Both the position numbers and the translations under genes were made by a program. From CAVVEQ01 sp963802095 (GTDB lineage Bacteria; Chloroflexota; Anaerolineae; Anaerolineales; Anaerolineaceae), in assembly GCA_963802095.1 (NCBI GenBank), contig CAWDHI010000007.1:434001-498000 (forward strand): a DNA stretch of 64,000 nt. The letters run 5' to 3'. This document shows positions 9,262 through 18,155 of the stretch, one piece after another. The number at the start of each line of letters is the position of its first letter. Position 1 is the stretch's first letter. The notes beneath the pieces were generated by a model that worked only from the letters and a program-made list of their open reading frames with translations, searched no databases and had not been told where the DNA came from.

Positions 9262-9756
9262 TCAGCCTCCAAGCACCATCTGTTTAAATTGCTTAAGCAT
9301 TTCGTTGTAGTGCTGTCCTTTGGCAGTGATGACCATCCCTCGTTGCTCATCCGCCATCCAGGTCATCTTTATTAATAAACAGTCATCCGGCAGGGCTGGC
9401 TGGATGTGCTCCGGCCATTCTACCATCAGCGGTTTCTCATCCAGGAGCTCATCAATATCAAGCTCTTCACCTTCAGCCGCGTTCTCAAGGCGGTAGGCAT
9501 CCAGATGGTTCATTTGCATCCCATCCAATCTCCGGTAAACATTCACAAGCACAAATGTCGGGCTGGTCACCTGGTCCACTGAACCCCAGCCTCGGGCTAT
9601 CCCCTGGACTAGGGTGGTTTTCCCGGAACCGAGATCACCGGAAAGGCAGATCAGATCGCCAGGTTTTACAAGGCTCCCGAGGCGCATGCCCAATCGTTGG
9701 GTCTGTTCGGCGCTGCGGCTGAAGAACTCGAAAGCATCCCGGGCAAGAATGGGCAT
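9262..9756 (-). CDS. tsaE: tRNA t6A biosynthesis ATPase TsaE
   Basis: 164 residues. The Walker A motif is GDLGSGKTT near residue 43, and the family stretch SPTFVLVNVY with a conserved HLDAYRL follows. TsaE is the ATPase that resets the TsaB-TsaD complex. It appears to be the first gene of the tsaE-tsaB-rimI-udg run; 55 bases separate it from the glycosyltransferase gene upstream on the same strand. The C-terminal 30 residues beyond the domain are not distinctive. Confidence 0.9.
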   Translation of the reverse strand: MPILARDAFEFFSRSAEQTQRLGMRLGSLVKPGDLICLSGDLGSGKTTLVQGIARGWGSVDQVTSPTFVLVNVYRRLDGMQMNHLDAYRLENAAEGEELDIDELLDEKPLMVEWPEHIQPALPDDCLLIKMTWMADEQRGMVITAKGQHYNEMLKQFKQMVLGG

Positions 9757-9811
9757 GACCGAATTATAAGGCAGAGGCAGAGAGAGGACAAGCAGGGGGG
9801 ATTGGTGCCTC

Positions 9812-10942
9812 TCAAGGGATCAGGCTCATTAATCTCCTGGCGATCTGGCGGGTGGCTTCCGGACGGGCAAGATGGCTGGCGCCAGCTGCAAAGCGATTCA
9901 TCACCTCTTCATCATCCAGCCAGGTTCTCAGCACCCCGACTATCTGGTCCGGATCGGGTGCCCAGACTCCGGCACCGTTATTGACAACAAAATCCACGTT
10001 CCCTTTTTCCTGACCCGGCAGGAAATGGTAAAGGATGATAGGCAACCCCGCGAGGAATCCTTCACTGATCGAACCCGGCCCGGCCTTGGTGATCAGAATA
10101 TCCGCTGCGCGCATGAACTCCGGCATGGTTTTTACATACCCATACACCTTGACCGGGATATTCCAGGATGTTTGCATAAGCTGTTCTCGTAGTTCAATGT
10201 TCTTTCCAGCGATCACCACCAGGCTTGCATTCAATCGCGCCTCGCTCACTCTTCGAACCACAGCTTCCAGCGGACCCATGCCTTCCCCTCCACCAACGAT
10301 TAAAATGGTCGGCTTGCCTTCCGGCCAGCCAAGTTGGGCGCGGTTGGCAGTCCTATCCCCCACCGGGCGGCAGAATCGGTCTGCCACAGGCATACCAATC
10401 ACTTCCATTTTTTCTGCTGGCATGCCCAATTCCAAACCGACCTCATAAGCGGCAAGCGTGGGCACAATGATAAGGTCTGCTTTGGGTTCAAACCAAAGTG
10501 CATGGGTGGAAACCATATCGGTGACGACAGTGGCGTAGGGGCGGTGCTTTCTTCCCATCGCCCGAAGCATGGCCATATTTGGCAGAGGGTGAACCGAAAC
10601 AATTAGATCGCTGGGATGATCTGTTAGCAATTTATGTAACGAGCGTCGCAGCGCTGGCCAGAGGGCATCCGAGATGGTGCGCACACGCCAGGGTTTATTT
10701 AAAATATCGTAGCTTGCTTCCCAAACAAATGGGGCTTTAACAATATACGGGTATTGGATTGGTGCGTATTTGAAAAGTAAGGTTCCGTATTCCCTCAGGA
10801 TATCGATCATCTCGATCTCAAGCGGAACCTCCGGGTATTCCAGCTGCAACGCTTCCGAGATCGCCTCGGCAGCGCTGCGGTGACCGCCCCCAGTATCCGA
10901 GAAAAGGAAAAGAAACCGCTTACTCTTTTGTTTGAGATTCAT
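9812..10942 (-). CDS. MGDG-synthase-like / MurG-like UDP-sugar glycosyltransferase
   Basis: 376 residues, GT28 GT-B fold. The N-terminal glycine-rich acceptor-side motif is FSDTGGGHRSAAEA, diagnostic of the monogalactosyldiacylglycerol synthase/processive diacylglycerol glucosyltransferase group. The C-terminal domain has ILIVGGGEGMGP and KAGPGSISEGFLAGLPIIL, which bind the UDP-sugar. It probably glycosylates diacylglycerol at the membrane surface. The frame is open to 11242 but the first 100 codons are shadow sequence. The ATG at 10942 overlaps the DUF951 gene by 23 bases and places the motif close to the N-terminus, as expected. Confidence 0.82.
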   Translation of the reverse strand: MNLKQKSKRFLFLFSDTGGGHRSAAEAISEALQLEYPEVPLEIEMIDILREYGTLLFKYAPIQYPYIVKAPFVWEASYDILNKPWRVRTISDALWPALRRSLHKLLTDHPSDLIVSVHPLPNMAMLRAMGRKHRPYATVVTDMVSTHALWFEPKADLIIVPTLAAYEVGLELGMPAEKMEVIGMPVADRFCRPVGDRTANRAQLGWPEGKPTILIVGGGEGMGPLEAVVRRVSEARLNASLVVIAGKNIELREQLMQTSWNIPVKVYGYVKTMPEFMRAADILITKAGPGSISEGFLAGLPIILYHFLPGQEKGNVDFVVNNGAGVWAPDPDQIVGVLRTWLDDEEVMNRFAAGASHLARPEATRQIARRLMSLIP

Positions 10943-11150
10943 CTTGGGTTTTGGGGAGATATTTCTTGATCCGATGGTTAAGCTCACGGCGGGTGAGCAG
11001 CACCCGATGACTGCAGGTGAGACACTCGATCCCGATATCCGCACCCAGGCGAACGACTTTCCATTCGTATCCACCGCAAGGATGCGGCTTGCGTAGGCGC
11101 AGCCTGTCATCGATCTGCAGGTCGGGAAGCACGCTGGAATTATATCGCAT
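10920..11150 (-). CDS. DUF951 family protein (76 aa)
   Basis: A small protein with the DUF951 pattern: a basic start, LRKPHPCGGYEWKVVRLGADI, then IECLTCSHRVLLTRREL. The three cysteines and histidines (HPCGG and CLTCSH) look like a metal- or nucleic-acid-binding site. Function of the family is unknown. It starts at the edge of a divergent promoter region shared with the M50 protease and overlaps the next gene, so it leads a two-gene run with the glycosyltransferase. Confidence 0.85.
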   Translation of the reverse strand: MRYNSSVLPDLQIDDRLRLRKPHPCGGYEWKVVRLGADIGIECLTCSHRVLLTRRELNHRIKKYLPKTQDESQTKE

Positions 11151-11152
11151 GT

Positions 11153-11182
11153 TATAATGACCGCAGGCGGGTGTTCGCCTGC
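11153..11182 (+). promoter_or_regulatory. -10 box TATAAT and adjacent 7-bp hairpin between divergent genes
   Basis: TATAAT occupies 11153-11158, two bases after the start codon of the minus-strand DUF951 gene. A perfect inverted repeat (GCAGGCG, six-base loop, CGCCTGC; 11163-11182) follows, then a T-rich stretch before the ATG at 11199. The hairpin would form at the very 5' end of the protease mRNA. No convincing -35 is visible. Confidence 0.45.
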
Positions 11183-11198
11183 TCTGGATTTTTTCCCT

Positions 11199-11822
11199 AT
11201 GCTTGGATTAGACCCCATCACACTCGTATCCCGCTTGATCACCCTGGTGATCGCGCTAACGTTTCATGAATTTGCGCACGCCTGGACGGCAACGAGGTAC
11301 GGCGATGATACCCCCTACATCATGGGGCGGCTTACTTTAAACCCCCTCCGTCACCTGGATATCGTGGGGAGCCTCATGCTGGTTGTGGTTGGTTTTGGTT
11401 GGGCAAAACCTGTCCCGGTCAACCCGGTTACCCTGGAAAGAAGATCGCATTCCGCGTTTTTATGGGTATCCCTGGCAGGACCTTTTTCCAATTTTTTGCT
11501 CGCTATCGCAGCATCGCTAATTTTCAGGGTATTGGCGGGAACAACTGGAGGGGGCGTTGATTATTTTTTGTACGAGTTCATCACTATCAACCTGCTTCTG
11601 TGGATTTTCAACCTGATCCCGATACCGCCATTGGATGGAGAAAAGCTGCTGCTTTATTTCCTGCCAGGTTCAGCGGCTCCTTTTTATGCAAAATACCGGC
11701 AATTCGGTCCATTTCTTCTAGTTGCGCTCGTCGTTCTATTGCCCTTCATAGGATTGGATTTATTTGGTTCTGTAATTTCCCCTTTCATTAATCAATTTAC
11801 ACTATTTCTGATGGGAGTGTGA
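11199..11822 (+). CDS. Site-2-type zinc metalloprotease, M50 family
   Basis: 207 residues, about five hydrophobic segments. The zinc motif is HEFAH near residue 24 and the third ligand motif is NLIPIPPLDG; both are in membrane segments, as in M50B proteases that cleave inside the bilayer. There is no PDZ domain, so this is the short form widespread in bacteria. An upstream in-frame ATG at 11157 overlaps the -10 box, so the ATG at 11199 is preferred. The gene overlaps or abuts the dehydrogenase-like gene at its end. Substrate unknown. Confidence 0.87.
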   Translation: MLGLDPITLVSRLITLVIALTFHEFAHAWTATRYGDDTPYIMGRLTLNPLRHLDIVGSLMLVVVGFGWAKPVPVNPVTLERRSHSAFLWVSLAGPFSNFLLAIAASLIFRVLAGTTGGGVDYFLYEFITINLLLWIFNLIPIPPLDGEKLLLYFLPGSAAPFYAKYRQFGPFLLVALVVLLPFIGLDLFGSVISPFINQFTLFLMGV

Positions 11823-11824
11823 TC

Positions 11825-12805
11825 ATGACCAGGAGGATCGCAGTCATCGGGTTGGGCAAACTTGGTGTTTCCATCGGAATGGCTCTGAGTAAAAAGAAGG
11901 ACCTATATGTCACCGCTGGGCTGGACCGCAATGGAGATATGACCAGGGAGGTGGGCAAGATGAAGATCTTCAACTTCCTCACCAACCGCCTGCCGGAAGT
12001 GATCGAAGGCGCGGATGCTGTCATCCTGGCGGTGCCGTTTGACGAAGTGGAGATCACCCTGAAATCCATCGCTCCGCTTGTTACCCCCAATATGCTCATC
12101 TTGGATATGTCTATATTGAAAGAAGCAACCTATGCATGGGCAGGAAAATACCTGCCGGAAAACTTGCAATTTCTTTCCTTCACCCCAATTCTCAATCCAA
12201 GGCACCTGATGGTTGCAGACACCGGCTCGAAGGCCGCAGCAGAGGATCTTTTTGCAAATGGATTATTCCTGACCTGCGGGGTTGAAACAACCACGGTTGA
12301 ATCCACCCGATTTGCAGCTGAGTTGGCAGCGGCGCTTGGGGGAGAATTGTATTATGGAGAACCAGGCGAACTGGATGGGATCCTGGCAGCGAATGAGTTG
12401 CTACCCGAATTGATTGCGGCTGCTTATCTCAATTCGTTATCCCGCGAAGGAGGCTGGCATTACAGCGCAAAATTAACCAATAATGGCTTTTTTGCGCTCA
12501 CCCGACCGCTCTCTGAAATGAACGAAAGGGAGATCCTGGGCGCTGCCTCTCTGGAAAACAGGGAAAATATGGTGCGCGTTCTGGATAATTTCCTTCAAGA
12601 ATTGCATTTCTTTCGCGATGCGCTTAATGAAAAACGGGAGCGAGATCTCAGGGAAAGGTTCCGAGAGGCCTTATCTGCGCACGAAGTATGGCTGCAATCA
12701 CGCCAGAGCGGACAATGGGAACAAATAGGGAACAACAACCTGCGGGGGGATGACGGCTTTTTCACTTCGGCTTTGGGCATTCCGCCCGTAAAAAAGAAAA
12801 AATGA
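11825..12805 (+). CDS. Prephenate/arogenate dehydrogenase-like NAD(P)-dependent oxidoreductase
   Basis: About 326 residues. A Rossmann start reads AVIGLGKLGVSIGMALS, followed by VILAVPFDEVE and a helical C-terminal dimerisation part, the layout of TyrA and related short 6-phosphogluconate-dehydrogenase-like proteins. A GTG at 11819 is possible and overlaps the protease stop (GTGA). GGGAG at 11813-11817 is ideally spaced for the ATG at 11825, so I chose that. No tyrosine or shikimate gene is nearby, and conserved catalytic residues of TyrA are not obvious, so the reaction should be treated as unassigned. Confidence 0.72.
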   Translation: MTRRIAVIGLGKLGVSIGMALSKKKDLYVTAGLDRNGDMTREVGKMKIFNFLTNRLPEVIEGADAVILAVPFDEVEITLKSIAPLVTPNMLILDMSILKEATYAWAGKYLPENLQFLSFTPILNPRHLMVADTGSKAAAEDLFANGLFLTCGVETTTVESTRFAAELAAALGGELYYGEPGELDGILAANELLPELIAAAYLNSLSREGGWHYSAKLTNNGFFALTRPLSEMNEREILGAASLENRENMVRVLDNFLQELHFFRDALNEKRERDLRERFREALSAHEVWLQSRQSGQWEQIGNNNLRGDDGFFTSALGIPPVKKKK

Positions 12806-13080
12806 AACCCCCCGCGTTCTTCTGTTACATGGTTCGCTGCCGTGATGGTAGTTTCTATACCGGTTGGACTCTTGACCCTGAACGCCGGGTGAAACAGCAT
12901 AATGATGGCAAAGGTGCAGCCTACACCCGCCTGCATCGACCCGTTGAATTGGTTTATATAGAAACTCAACCTGATCGCGGAAGCGCCATGCGAAGAGAAC
13001 GCAGAATAAAAATGATGACTCACTCACAGAAGGAAACCATGGCGGAATCTTATGAGAAGGCCATGGCGGAAAATGGGTAG
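12802..13080 (+). CDS. GIY-YIG domain protein (UPF0213/YhbQ-like)
   Basis: 92 residues covering a single GIY-YIG nuclease domain: the paired strands appear as YMVRCRDGSFYTGWT, followed by the catalytic-arginine helix DPERRVKQHN and AAYTRLHRPVELVY. Such stand-alone proteins are presumed DNA-processing nucleases of uncertain role. The start overlaps the stop of the preceding gene as ATGA. Confidence 0.85.
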   Translation: MKPPAFFCYMVRCRDGSFYTGWTLDPERRVKQHNDGKGAAYTRLHRPVELVYIETQPDRGSAMRRERRIKMMTHSQKETMAESYEKAMAENG

Positions 13081-14236
13081 TTTTCAATCCTCGCATCCTC
13101 TTATGGAATCTGCTCAATTCGTTTCCTCAGCACCTGGAAGGGTCAACCTCCTCGGCGAACATGTGGATTACAACGGAGGAGCAGTTCTCCCGATGGCTAT
13201 CGACCGGTACGTCAGGATAGAGGCAAGGATGCAGGAAGGCGGGATATTCAGCATCGAAGCCCGTGATCTGGGGAAGACCATTGAATATTCAATCGGTTCT
13301 CTAGCGGTAAAAGCTGACACAAAGGGGAGAAACCTGCCTTCATGGGCTCTTTACCCTGCCGGGGTTGCCTGGGCGTTGCTTCAACATGGATTGGAGGTGC
13401 AAGGCACCCAGGCTGTATTTAATTCCAGTGTACCAGTGGGGGCTGGATTGAGCAGTTCTGCAGCAGTGGAGGTTGCCTTTGGTTCGCTCTGGCAGGCGAT
13501 GGCAGGGTTCAGTCTCCCCCCGCTGGAACTGGCAAAGATCTGCCAACTCGCGGAAAATAAATACGTGGGTGTGAATTGCGGTCTGATGGATCAATTTGCG
13601 AGTGCCTGCGGGGTGTCAGGTAGCGCGGTGTGGTTTGACACGCGCACCCATGAATCCAAACCGGTGAAATTACCTGAAAACACGGTCATCATCGTGGCTG
13701 ATACCGGAGTGCGCCGTGGATTGGCTGGTTCGGCTTATAACGATAGACGGGCTTCCTGCGAGGAGGCTTTGCGCCACTTTCAAGGATTTCTTTCAGGTAT
13801 TGAAAGCCTGAGGGAAGTAACGCCTGCTGATTTTGAAAAATATTCAACCGGGCTTGGGGAGATCCCATTGAAACGCTCCCGGTATATTGTGCTGGAATGC
13901 GCCAGGATGGACAAGGCGCTTGAGGTTCTTTCGCGTCAAGATGCTGCCGAGTTTGGATCATTGATGAAGGAGACCCATATTGGGTTGCGGGACGATTACG
14001 ATGTGAGCTGCCCGGAATTGGATGCGATGGCAGAAATCGCCTGGGAGCAACCCGGGTGTTATGGTTCACGCTTAACCGGTGCAGGTTTTGGCGGCTGCAC
14101 AGTCAGCCTGGTTCAGCGCGAGAAAGCCGAACAGTTTGAGACATCCCTGAAGGAAGGTTACCTCGGAAGGACCGGTAGAAACGCAGAGGTTTACATCTGC
14201 GAGGCTGTGGGCGGAGCCTGTGCTGGGAGGGTCTGA
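13073..14236 (+). CDS. galK: Galactokinase
   Basis: GHMP kinase of about 387 residues. Motif 1 is APGRVNLLGEHVDYNGG, which includes the galactose-binding E-H-x-D. Motif 2 is PVGAGLSSSAAVEVA, the ATP-binding glycine/serine loop. CGLMDQFASACG holds the catalytic Asp, and GAGFGGCTVSLV is motif 3. It phosphorylates galactose at C1 in the Leloir pathway. Starts at 13052, 13073 and 13103 are all possible. 13073 overlaps the upstream stop and gives a normal length. galT and galE are not adjacent, although a 4-epimerase-type gene lies at 5093-6070. Confidence 0.92.
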   Translation: MGSFQSSHPLMESAQFVSSAPGRVNLLGEHVDYNGGAVLPMAIDRYVRIEARMQEGGIFSIEARDLGKTIEYSIGSLAVKADTKGRNLPSWALYPAGVAWALLQHGLEVQGTQAVFNSSVPVGAGLSSSAAVEVAFGSLWQAMAGFSLPPLELAKICQLAENKYVGVNCGLMDQFASACGVSGSAVWFDTRTHESKPVKLPENTVIIVADTGVRRGLAGSAYNDRRASCEEALRHFQGFLSGIESLREVTPADFEKYSTGLGEIPLKRSRYIVLECARMDKALEVLSRQDAAEFGSLMKETHIGLRDDYDVSCPELDAMAEIAWEQPGCYGSRLTGAGFGGCTVSLVQREKAEQFETSLKEGYLGRTGRNAEVYICEAVGGACAGRV

Positions 14237-14259
14237 ACTTCCTCATTGAATTATCCGGT

Positions 14260-15138
14260 ATGAAAAACCTCATTCACCGCGAGCATTTGAGTTGGAAATT
14301 GGTGAAGGAATACTCCTTCATCATCCTGGGCGCATTCATCCAGGCTTTGGCTATGCGGTTGTTTTTGATCCCCGGGCAGTTGGTTTCAGGCGGGATCAGT
14401 GGGGCAGCGCAGATCATCAATTATTTCACTGGCTGGCCAATCGGCTTGATGGTTTTTATCGGAAATATCCCTCTTTTCCTCCTCGGCTGGCGGTTTCTGG
14501 GCGGAGCCCGTTTTGCGATCCGGACTGCGTTGGCGATCGCGGCTTTTTCATTCCTCACGGATTTTCTCGCATTCTTTATCCCTGCTCAGGGAATCACGCA
14601 GGATAACTTCCTCAACGCGCTTTTTGGCGGTGTTCTTCTGGGAATAGGACTTGGGTTGGTTTATCGCAGCAGGGGAACCAGCGGTGGAAGTGATATCCTC
14701 GGCCGGATCCTAAACTCTAAGTTTGCCATTCCAATATCACAATCCTACTTGATCACGGATACCATCGTGGTTTTGGCCAGCGGATTTTCTTTTGGATGGG
14801 AGAAGGCGTTATATGGCTTGGTAGTCATCTATGTTAGTGGACTGGCTGCTGAGACGGCATCGGAGGGTTCGAGTATTTTCCGCACAGCCATCATCATCAC
14901 ATCCGCACCAGATGCCGTTATCAGTGAGATCACGCAAACCCTTGAACGGGGGGTGACCGTATTGCAGGGAAGAGGGGGATACACTGGCGAAGAGCGGCCA
15001 GTTTTGTATTGCGTTGTGACCCGATCGGAAGTGAACCAATTGAAAGAATTGGTTCATGAAGCCGATCCGGCTGCTTTTATGGTGATTGGTACGGCGCATG
15101 AAGCGCTGGGTGAAGGATTTCGACCACTGAAAAACTAG
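14260..15138 (+). CDS. YitT family membrane protein (DUF2179)
   Basis: 292 residues: five or six transmembrane helices (about residues 15-210), with family marks such as GGISGAAQIINYFTGWP and SRGTSGGSDILGRI, then a cytosolic DUF2179 domain from about residue 215. The YitT family is widespread and of unknown function. It follows galK by 23 bases on the same strand and may be co-transcribed. Its end overlaps by four bases the end of a convergent gene. Confidence 0.88.
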   Translation: MKNLIHREHLSWKLVKEYSFIILGAFIQALAMRLFLIPGQLVSGGISGAAQIINYFTGWPIGLMVFIGNIPLFLLGWRFLGGARFAIRTALAIAAFSFLTDFLAFFIPAQGITQDNFLNALFGGVLLGIGLGLVYRSRGTSGGSDILGRILNSKFAIPISQSYLITDTIVVLASGFSFGWEKALYGLVVIYVSGLAAETASEGSSIFRTAIIITSAPDAVISEITQTLERGVTVLQGRGGYTGEERPVLYCVVTRSEVNQLKELVHEADPAAFMVIGTAHEALGEGFRPLKN

Positions 15139-15554
15139 ACGTTGCTGCTCCGGTTGCCAGTTTTCAAATGAATAGTTAGGAATAAGGCTGAAAGGAGCAA
15201 AATCAACCCAACACCATCGAAAATGATGAAACGTTGAATGCTCGCAGGCGTCATTTCTAATCCAGGTGGTAAATTCCACAGGAGGATTGCTTCTCCAATC
15301 AAACCTACGCTTTGCATTATGCAGGCTTCAATCAGGGAAATCCTGTAACGGATTGGATGGACCGCAGCGAAGACATACGGAACGCACCACATCAGGAATA
15401 AGATACCTATACTGATCATGGAGACCAGCGCGGCAGGACCCAACATATCAAAGGCTGGAGCGAATGTCTCAGGAGTCAAGATGAATTGGATAGCAGCCTG
15501 GAGATTATCCATCAAAACAATAAAAATTAGTACGCGTGAGATCCAGATTATCAA
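15135..15554 (-). CDS. Small membrane protein (139 aa), unknown
   Basis: Four hydrophobic segments separated by short loops and no charged catalytic pattern. The frame ends convergently with YitT (four-base overlap of stops) and starts two bases after the end of the lysoplasmalogenase-like gene, so the two are likely one transcript. Family not recognised. Confidence 0.55.
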   Translation of the reverse strand: MIIWISRVLIFIVLMDNLQAAIQFILTPETFAPAFDMLGPAALVSMISIGILFLMWCVPYVFAAVHPIRYRISLIEACIMQSVGLIGEAILLWNLPPGLEMTPASIQRFIIFDGVGLILLLSALFLTIHLKTGNRSSNV

Positions 15555-15556
15555 AT

Positions 15557-16232
15557 TCAGACCTCCAGGGAATTCAATACCGAGCCTGTGGCAAGTAATA
15601 ACTGTCCCAGGAAATAGGTGGCCATCACCAGAAGCCCTCCGTACTTGGATGGATGGATGAATTTCTCACGTGCCAGGATCGAATCAGAAGTAAAGAAAAA
15701 AGTACTGCCGAAAGCGATCAAAACAGCTGAGACACCATTCCAACCGCTATGAAAAAGGGTGAGCCAGCCTGAACAAAGCATTAGGCTAAGCAGGAACGCA
15801 TAAAGAAGGACTGGTTTCAGGAGCTTGCGAACTGATGATTGTTTTTGAATCCGGAGCACGATCGGGCGAAAATTCAGGATTGCGATGATCCCAACCCCGA
15901 ACGGGATCAACCAGGCAGAGGGGTTGACCGAACCTTGCGAAGAGTTGAGCCCGATAATAAAGAAGATCTGCGCGAGCGAGAATGCTCCCAAACCGGCAAT
16001 AAATAACCGGAAGGAAAATAGAAGAAAAATATCCCCAAGGAGGGATAGTACCAAGGCAATTCCGAACCACACCAGGTTGCCCTGCCAGGAACCAACCATG
16101 CTGAACCAGAAGATCAACGCGATCATGGGTGCAGGTTTGCTGAATATGCGCCAGTTGTTCCGGTGTGAAGCCACTGCGTAGCAATCCACCGCCATCAAAA
16201 AAATGGCGAAACAGGAAAACGGCGGTTTCCAT
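15557..16232 (-). pseudogene. YhhN/TMEM86 lysoplasmalogenase-like gene with a 5' frameshift
   Basis: The main frame (15557-16198) gives a multi-pass membrane protein with YhhN-family features (FSKPAPMIALIFW, then LSLLGDIFLLF). It has no good start: the first transmembrane helix is cut off. An ATG at 16232, overlapping the era stop as TAATG, begins METAVFLFRHFF in another frame. Removing one T from the T7 run (16197-16203 on the plus strand, A7) joins the two into an intact first helix ending MAVDCYAV. So the gene is whole apart from one indel. It could be an assembly error, transcriptional slippage on T7, or a real mutation. Confidence 0.7.
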
Positions 16233-17146
16233 TAAGATTTTTCTTGCGAATAACCAAGGCGTCTTAGAGCAACGGGATCGTTTCGCCAGTTTTGAGCGAC
16301 TTTAACGTGCAAATCCAGGAAGACTTTTCGACCTGTCATAGTTTCGATCCGGGTGCGTGCCAGGCTGCCGATCTTTTTTAGCATTTCAGCCCCCTTGCCG
16401 ATGACGATCCCTTTCTGTGATTCTCTTTCCACGAACAAAGTCGCGGAGATATGGGAGTTTTGATCATCACGATCGGTGAACTCATCCACGCGGACAGCCA
16501 CGGAATATGGTACTTCTTCCCGTAAGGAATCCAACACCGCGGAACGGATCAGGTCTCCGGCGATCTCTCTTTCGTACAAATCAGTGATTTGATCATTTTC
16601 AAAGAATAATTCACCTTCGGGCAGCTTTTCCACGATACTTTGGAGCAAATCTTCGCGACCTGCCCCGGTGAGGGCTGAAATGGAGATTGTCTCAGAAATG
16701 GGCAGGAGCTCGGAATATTGACTAACACGGGTCGGCAGAATCTGTGGGTCGATTAGATCGGTCTTGTTAAGCACTAGGAGGATAGGCGGAAGGCGCTTAA
16801 CTGCGATCAATTTCTCTGCGATGAGTTTATCTTCAGCGTGAGGGTTTTCGTTTGCCGCGACCAACCAAAGGATAAGGTCCGCATCCATAAGGGCAGTTTC
16901 CGCCACGGAATTCATGTATGCCCCGAGGCGATCCACTTGACGGTGAAGACCGGGGGTATCCATAAATACGATCTGGGTGTTGGTCAGCGTGAGAATCCCC
17001 AGTTGTTTTCGCCGTGTTGTCTGTGGGCGGGGGGAAACCGGTGCAATTAGTTGCCCGAGATAAGTATTGACCAGGGTGGATTTGCCCACATTCGGTCGGC
17101 CTACAACCGCGACAAACCCGGAACGAAAAACCGTTTGTTTCTTCAT
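16232..17146 (-). CDS. era: GTPase Era
   Basis: 304 residues, the usual Era length. G1 GRPNVGKST, G3 DTPG and G4 NKTD are all present in the N-terminal GTPase domain. The C-terminal KH domain contains VIGKGAEMLKKIG. Era binds 16S rRNA and helps assemble the 30S subunit. Its stop shares bases with the start of the YhhN-like gene. On the other side, 50 bases separate it from the EamA-like gene. Confidence 0.95.
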   Translation of the reverse strand: MKKQTVFRSGFVAVVGRPNVGKSTLVNTYLGQLIAPVSPRPQTTRRKQLGILTLTNTQIVFMDTPGLHRQVDRLGAYMNSVAETALMDADLILWLVAANENPHAEDKLIAEKLIAVKRLPPILLVLNKTDLIDPQILPTRVSQYSELLPISETISISALTGAGREDLLQSIVEKLPEGELFFENDQITDLYEREIAGDLIRSAVLDSLREEVPYSVAVRVDEFTDRDDQNSHISATLFVERESQKGIVIGKGAEMLKKIGSLARTRIETMTGRKVFLDLHVKVAQNWRNDPVALRRLGYSQEKS

Positions 17147-17195
17147 AAATCCATTTTATACCCGGGCATGATTATTGGCGAATACCGACCGAAAA

Positions 17196-18096
17196 CTAAC
17201 CGGGTTTTTTCACCAGGCGGATGCCGTAATTCACCCAAAGTACTCCCCCGATGATCATCAATGCACCAAAGAATAATCCCCAACTGAGCTTTTCACCCAT
17301 GAACAGGATTCCGAGAATTACACCTACCAACGGAATAAAATAAGCCACCAGGGATGTTCGGGTGGAGCCGACTGAATTAAGGAGGGAATAGAACATCCAG
17401 GTAGCCACTGCCGTATTTAGGAGCCCAAGGAGTACCAGAGCGAACCAGGTGATGGGTTGGTTGGGGAGTGTGAAAGCTGGATCGAAAATGAGGGTGGCTG
17501 GAATTATTAATGCAAATGCCGCAGTGAGCTGCCCGAAAGCCTGGGCGTTTGGTTCAAGACCCTTGGTTTTTATCCTTCCGAAGACGTTGGCCGCCCCATA
17601 ACTGGCGGAGGCGATAAGTGAGGTTATTACACCGATTTGAACAAAACCCAAGCCGCTGCCAATATCATCCAGGCTGATTACAACCACCCCAGCAAACCCG
17701 AGTATTATGCCCATAGCTTTTAGCCAGGTCATTTTTTCCTCGGGGATGAAGAAAGAGGCAAATAAAAAGGTGAAAAGTGTGACAGTACTGTTCAGGATGG
17801 ATGCCATACCGGAAGTGATATATTGCTCACTCCAGGAGATCAAGAGAAATGGGAAGGTCACATTGAAAAATCCAAGGAACGCAAATACACCGATCCAGCG
17901 TTTTTCCAGGGGAAATTTTCCGCGAGTGATTAAAATGATGGCCAGGATGCCGATCACAGCAAAGAAACATCCGGAAGGTGACCAATACGAACGGGCTCAC
18001 ATCTGCGACCGCCACTTTGATCCACATGAAAGAGGATCCCCAGATAAATGCGAGAATGAGGAACTTGCCCCAATCCCGGGAGGACATGGAAGACAT
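17196..18096 (-). pseudogene. EamA/DMT-family transporter, split by a frameshift
   Basis: The N-terminal part (from ATG 18096) reads MSSMSSRDWGKFLILAFIWGSS and runs into RMF; the rest continues in another frame as VIGILAIILITRGKFPLEKRW and onward to 17196. Skipping one base in the AAAGAAA stretch (17961-17967, plus strand) gives a continuous 10-helix EamA exporter of about 300 residues with the two internal repeats of the family. All other parts are intact. The family exports diverse metabolites; substrate unknown. Confidence 0.75.
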
Positions 18097-18155
18097 AACG
18101 AAGTCCTGATGATGAATTTGATTCTCCGGTAGGGGAATCAGGTTGAGGGATTATT

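Noticed and set aside
16190..17970. Programmed +1 frameshifting at TTT-C in the YhhN and EamA genes
   Set aside because: Skipping C after TTT restores both frames, which looked suggestive, but neither family is known for recoding, there is no stimulatory stop or hairpin, and other genes here show indels in different contexts and of opposite sign.
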